Origin: Diabrotica undecimpunctata
Lineage: Eukaryota > Arthropoda > Insecta > Coleoptera > Chrysomelidae
Assembly: GCF_040954645.1 (NCBI RefSeq)
Contig: NC_092811.1
Coordinates: forward strand, 121,665,411 to 121,729,410
DNA length: 64,000 nt
Direction: 5' to 3'
Below the pieces are notes generated by a model, which was given only the letters and a program-made list of their open reading frames with translations, searched no databases and was not told the origin of the DNA. This document shows positions 49,001 through 55,865 of this stretch, one piece after another (the stretch's first letter is position 1; each line of letters opens with the position of its first letter). Position numbers and translations under genes: made by a program.

Positions 49001-52000
49001 TCTAACGGGATTAGTAGCCGGGTTCTTTGGCTGCATTTCGGTAAAACCTTTAAAGGGATTATTTAGAATATTTGCAAACAAGTGCTATAACGGGAGTTTA
49101 TAATGGTACGGAATCGGTAACTTTTAAGAGGATTATTGCGGGTAGTTGAACGTCCCTGGGAGGTTAAAATATAACGGAAACAGCATAAAATGCTTTCTTA
49201 AGAAATATTTAAAAAAAAAAAACAAACTAATATACTGAGTATTATACGAAATTTAGTAAAATAAAAGAAATTTATACAAAAGTGTAACGACAAAAATGGC
49301 AGTTCTTTGACATGTCACAAAAGAGGATATTAATTTTTATTTTTTTCTAGGGTACTTCAAGACCATCACATTACCACGTTTTGTGGGACGATTCCCATTT
49401 AGACTCGGACGAACTGCAGTGTTTGACATATCAGTTATGTCATACTTATGTTAGGTGTACCAGATCCGTTTCGATACCTGCGCCAGCCTATTATGCTCAC
49501 TTGGTGGCCTTTAGGGCTCGTTATCACTTGGTAGAAAAAGAGCATGACAGGTAAGTTGGTATATTGATAGTTTACTTCGTTAGTTTTTTTAATCTGACAC
49601 TCGATTAGGTAGTTATAAACTCACATCTCCTCTTTCAAGTGGGATATATAAAGTAGTTTACTATATTATAGTATAATATAGTAAACAAAAGAGGTGTTAG
49701 ACAGGGTTGCGTGCTATCCCCATTGTTATTCAATCTGTACAGCGAAGTTATTTTTAAGGAAGCAATATCAGAGGAACAACAGGGTATATATCAATAAACG
49801 GAAAAATCTTAAACAACATAAGATTCGCAGACGACACCGCTGTTTTTGCAGACAGTCTAGAAACACTGCAACACTGAGTAAATAGATTACATCAAGTCAG
49901 TATCAAATATGGACTACAAATGAATGTTAAGAAAACCAAGTGCATGATTATTTCTAAGTAACATGCAGTAGGAAGGCTAGATATCGAGGGAAAACAAGTA
50001 GAAAGAGTGAATAACTACAAATATCTGAGAACCTGGGTAAATGAAAACAATGACCAAGGTAGAGAAATAAGGACACGCATTGAAATTGCAAGACAAGCAT
50101 TTATAAAAATGAAAACAATGTTTTTTAATCGAGACCTACCTCTGGAGCTGAGGATAAGAGCCTTAAGATGCTACGTGTTCTCGACTTTGTTGTATGGAAT
50201 GGAAAGCTGGACACTAAAAGTGGATAATATAAAGAAGTTGGAATCATTTGAGATGTGCTAGAGAAGGATTTTGAAAATACCATGGACCCAACGAGTTACA
50301 AACGCAGAAGTGCTAAGAAGGCTACAAAAGGATTGCGAGGTCATAAAGCACATCAAAACAAAAAAGCTGGAATATTTAGGATACATTATCAGAGGTGCGA
50401 AAGATGAGATATTAAGGCTCATAATGCAAGGTAAAATCAAGGGTAAATGATCCATAGGAAGACGAAAAATTTCCTGGCTAAGAAACCTAAGAGAGAGATG
50501 TATAGTTGCAGCTCAGTAGATCTTTTCAGAGCAGCCGCCAATAAGGTACGAATAGCTGTGATGATAGCCAACCTCTGATAGGAGAAGGAACTACAAGAAG
50601 TATAATATGTGTGAATGGAAGATTCTGGTGTATTGTATGGCTGAATTGTGCTTTGATTGTAAATTATTTGAAGGCAACTTACGTTGTGTGATCTGGTGCA
50701 GCTTTAATCTTGCACTGATATAACCTCTACTCCTAACATCGTTACATATATATACCAAAAAGTATTATTCTCGAATCTTCTGGCGTAGTCCCACCTCTAA
50801 TTCGTCTCATCGAAAGCGCATCGAAGACGCGCGGTATTGAAATGCCAATTCTTGAATTCTCTAGATTTATCCTTCTAAGAATTATGACGTATCGGAGATG
50901 GGCTATTTCGTTACAATATAATATAATATAGAATTTTTTAATTAAAAGTGAAACTGGAACAAAACCATGAAGTGGAGATATCCAGGAGTGGCTAGTATAC
51001 CTGTTGAATACAAAGCACGTGGTGTTCGTGTGTATGAAGGTATAAAAAAATGCTTATTAAAAGCTTAAAACTTTTATTTTAAAGAAGATCTTTTCAGAAT
51101 TGAATCATTCCATTATCAGTTTAATAAAAAGTTGTTAAAGACATTGTATGGCCACAGAAAAACATTGGAAGGACATCAGTAATAAAAAATAATCCTCATG
51201 GAATTTACAAAGGTAAATGCAATAAGACTGTTAACTTCGTTAATTAATAAAAACTAAAAATGGGGGCATCTTACATGACCCCCGGAGCTCATGTAAGATG
51301 TTATGTTATGTTATGTTATGGTCATGTAAGATGCCCCCATTTTTAGTTTTTATTAATTAACGAAGTTAACAGTCTATTGCATTTACCTTTGTAAATTCCA
51401 TGAGGATTGTTTTTTATTACTGATGTCCTTCCAATATTTTTCTGTGGCCATACAATGTTTTTAACAACTTTTTATTAAACTGATGATGGAATGATTCAAT
51501 TCCGAAAAGATCTTCTTTAAAATAAAAGTTTTAAGCTTTTAATAAGCATTTTTTTATACTTTAATACACACGAACACCACGTGCTTTGTATAGAATTTTT
51601 TCTTAAGAAAAAGACTCTATAGTTTATTATAACTAAATAATGTATAATGCGTTTGTAATAATGTGTTTGATCATAAAGTGGAATTTAAGATATTTTCTTC
51701 TTCTTTCAGTGCCTATTCGTTCCGAATATTGGCAATCATTCTGGCTATAATTATTTTATTAACTGATGCTTTAAATAGATTCGTTGTTGTTGTGGAGAAC
51801 CATTTCCTCAGGTTCTTCAACCATGATATTCTCCTTCTCCCAATTCCTCGCTTTCCGAATACTTTACCCTGTAGGATTACCTTCAGTAATCTGTATTTAG
51901 TGCTGTTTCTCATTATATGTCCGAGATATTCCAACTTTCTCCTTTTAATGGTATACATCACCTCTCTTTCTTTGCCCACTCTTCGTAATACGGTCTCGTT

Positions 52001-53217
52001 GGTTATCTTGTCTGTCCATGATATCCTTAGAATTCGCCTGTATAGCTACATCTCGAAGGCTTCAAGTTTTTTCTCCATTGCTTCAGTTAGTGTCCAGGAT
52101 TCAAATCCGTAATACAATATTGAGAAGATATAACATCGTAGGAGCCTTACTTTTATCTCCAGATTAAGATTGTGGCTTTTAAAGAGTTTGGCCATGTTAT
52201 TGAATGCACTCCTAGCCTTCTCTATTCTACATTTTATTTCCTGTGAGTGATCCCATTGTTCATTAACTGTTGTTCCAAGATAGTTATACTGTTTTACTCG
52301 GTCCACTGGTGTATTATTGATAATTAGTTGAGCGTCTCTAACTTTATTTTTGCTGATGATCATAAAGTTAGTTTTTGTTATATTTACTTGAAGTCCAAAT
52401 CTTTCACTTACTTCATTTACTTTGTTTATCAGTTGCTGTAAACTGTTCAAACTGTCTGCAAAAATAACGGTGTTGTCTGCATAACGGATGTTGTTTAGGC
52501 GTTCTCCATTTAGAAGTATTCCATGTTCGCATTTTTCCAAGGCTTCACTAAATATTTCCTCTGAATATAGATTAAATAATATAGGTGAAAGTATACAACC
52601 TTGTCTAACGCATCGTAGAATCTGGATCATTTCCGTTGGTTCACCTCCAAAATTCGTTCTTATTGTGGCTGATTGGTTCCAGTATAAATTTTGTATTATA
52701 CGCCGATCTTTATCATCCATTTGGGCTTTTGTTAGAATATCCATCATTTTTTGGTGTTGAACTGTATCAAATGCTTTTTGGTAGTCCACAAAGCAGGTGT
52801 AAATATCGCAAGTCATATCTCTGCATCTTTCAAATAATACTTGTAGACTAAACAGTGCATCTCTTGTACCTACGCCCTTTATGAATCCAAACTGTGTGTC
52901 TTGTATTCTCTCTTCGCATAGCTTGTATATTCTACGATGTATAATTTTAAGAAAAAGTTTTAATGTATGGCTCATTAGACTTATTAGCCTATATTCTCCG
53001 CACTTTTTTGCTCCCTGTTTCTTTGGTAAGGTAATAAATTCTGAAAGTAGCCAATCTTTTGGGATATTGCCTGTGTCATAGATATTATTGAAGATTTTAC
53101 ATAGTACTCTTAAAGATTCATCATCAAGAAGTTTAAGAAATTCAGATTGTACTCCGTCTGGTCCTGGAGCTCTACCTTCTTTTAGTGATATTATGGCTGC
53201 TCTTATTTCTGCCACTA

Positions 53218-53300
<83 letters not shown>

Positions 53301-55816
53301 GTTTTATGGCACTGGAACTAAGCCAATTAGCCAGAACAAATGTGTGAAAGTTATAAGGAAAATGCTTCAGTTAAGTATTAATTTTCACTTAATGCGTATC
53401 TAATATTATCTTATATTTAATGAACAACACATATTATTATACATAATACTCAATATTATATTATTGATTATCCTTATAATGTAACTATTTTTTTTTTATT
53501 AACTATATTGTTTGGTTTTTGATTTATTATTTGTTTTTTTTCCCCGCTTATTTGCCGATACAAAAGAGTGGGATTTATGTTAGTGTGCTTATAATTTAAA
53601 TTTACATTTAACTGTATGTACATAAATAACCTCATATACTCGTATATCTTCAGTTGCAAGTAAGCTCGATAAGTTAAAAGGTGTGTCTATTTTTAATTTA
53701 TATAGATTACTAAGTAGTGTAGAGATCTCTTGTTGAATAGAAGGGCATTCTAATATAATATGTTCTAAACTACCATGTTTTCCGCATTCGCAATAATCTT
53801 CGTTATGAATACCTAAACGGTGTTTATATTCCGGATACATTGCATGGTTACTTCTGATTCGTGAAATTGTTTTTATAAAATTTCTATTTTGTACATTAAA
53901 AAACCATGGTTTTATGTTTAGTTTTGGAAGCAACAATTTGCCACTAGTATAGGTGGTCCTGTTTCCGTAGGTATTGGGGGCTGGTTCTCTCTCTCATCAA
54001 AAAATAAATTTCTTATGTAATTTTTCCAGGTATCATTGATACTCTCTTTGTCCACGATTATCTCTCCATTGTCATTAACAAGTTTACTTATTTTTCTGTT
54101 TTTACATTTACCTGTAATTTCTCTTACCTTCTTATGCACGTTGAAGTCGTCGTATTTACTTTGGAGAATTTCGATTTCTTGGCATTTTTTCTCCAGTTCT
54201 TTCTGTTTGGCTTCTCTGATCTTTCTCTGTATCTCTCGCTGTAATGTTTTATACATGGAGTTATCGTTCTTGTTTTTCCTTCTTTCTTCCATTAGTTGCA
54301 GAATCTCTGTCGTCATCCATGTCTTATTCTTACCTTCTTCGTTCTTCATAAAATTGTCTTTAATGTCGTCTATTGTTTTCTTAAGGGATTCTATCTTATC
54401 TTCTGTGCTTTCCGTTGTAATATCGATTTCTTTAAATTTTCTATTTAATGTTTTGCTGACTATTTCTTTTACTTCGCTACATTTAAGTTTTCTCATGTCA
54501 TGTTTTTTTACAGTTTTTCCGCGTATTTTCTTTAACTTAGTTCTATACACGCCCACTAAAGGATTGTGGTCAGATTGAATATCAGCGCCTGGGTAGGTTT
54601 TAATACTGTTGAAACTATTTCGATATCTTTTGTTAACAAGCATATAGTCTATTTGATTTCTAATAATAATGTCTTCTCCGTTGTCTCTAGGTGATTTCCA
54701 CGTATACAGGCGTCTAGGCGGTAGTTTGTAAAATGTGTTTAGCACGATTAAGTCATGCTCAGCTGCAAAGATACTCATTGTTTCTCCGCGTTGATTTCTC
54801 TCTCCTAATCCATGTGGACCAATATGTTGCCCTTCTTTTCCGTTACCTATTTTTGCATTGAAATCTCCCATGATTATAAGGAGTTCGTGTCTCGGTATAT
54901 CTCTTATAAGGTTGCTTATTTGTTTGTAGAATTCTGATATTTCTTCATCACTATGGTCTGCTGTGGGTGCATAGACTTGTATGATGTTTGTGTTCACCGG
55001 TGACGTATTTATTTGTAACAGGAGGATTCTATCGTTCACGGGTATGAAGTTGTTGACTTGTTTGGCTATACTTTTATGCGTGATAATTCCAACCCCATTC
55101 TCATATTTACCATTTTCTGATCCTGAATAGTAGGTGTAGTCTTCTATATCACAATAACTTGAGTCAGGCCACCTCATTTCACTTATGCCCATTATTTCTA
55201 TTTTCATGCGTTCCATTTCTTTAATTGCGCATTGGATTTTTCCTGATTGAGCCATCGTCCTAACGTTCCAAGTGGATATCCTCTTCAGACAATTCGTGTG
55301 GACTTTTCTTAAAGGTGTTTTATTGGGTATTTCACAGGGATTTTGCATATTAACGACCTGAGAGGCCCTGTGGTCATGGGAATGACCTCTCTTGCCGGAT
55401 CTTGGTCTCCGATGTCCATGATCAGTATGCGACTTTTTATTGAGTTGTACAGCCATTATAATTGTACTAGAGATATCCATAGGGATCTTTAATATAGTGG
55501 TTTCTCGTTGCCTTCTATATTCTTATGCCGTTGACCAAACAATTGATTCTTCCGCCTTTGGGGCCGGTTTCTCAGCCCCAGGACAAAAGAGTGCCCTACC
55601 ACCTACCAACTCGTCCGCCCGGAGCCGTTGGTCGGTAAGTGGGGGACTGCTTATACCGGCAATCACTCGGTCCCTATCTGCGTTAGCCATCAAAATTGAT
55701 GTTGCCCGTCCTCTACCGCGTGGAGGTGCAGATTCGGATTTTTCCTTCATCGAGATTAAGACCTTTCGGCATTTCCTAATCTCTCCAGAGCTTTAGAGGA
55801 CTCTCTATATTTAATT

Positions 55817-55865
<49 letters not shown>

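Larger units (their letters stand above)
51690..55800 (-). mobile_element. Nearly full-length RTE-type non-LTR retrotransposon, antisense in Ago1 intron 14
   Basis: The reading begins at 55480. An AP-type endonuclease (about residues 68-310) has [49 protein letters not shown] and [10 protein letters not shown]. The reverse transcriptase follows across a nested insertion, with [73 protein letters not shown] and [20 protein letters not shown]. The catalytic box reads YADN where YADD is usual. The tail runs to [10 protein letters not shown] and [12 protein letters not shown] (51713). Without the insertion (53223-53951) the frame is continuous for about 1,010 codons, broken only by one TAG near 52044 where relatives have Trp. 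The 3' end carries an agaagaag-type tail near 51700. Confidence 0.9.

Noticed and set aside
53088..53403. ORFs with long Cys-Val repeats
   Set aside because: They are translations of the (TG)n microsatellite.
54036..54578. 180-residue plus-strand ORF rich in Ser, Leu and Phe
   Set aside because: It is the antisense shadow of the RTE endonuclease-linker frame.
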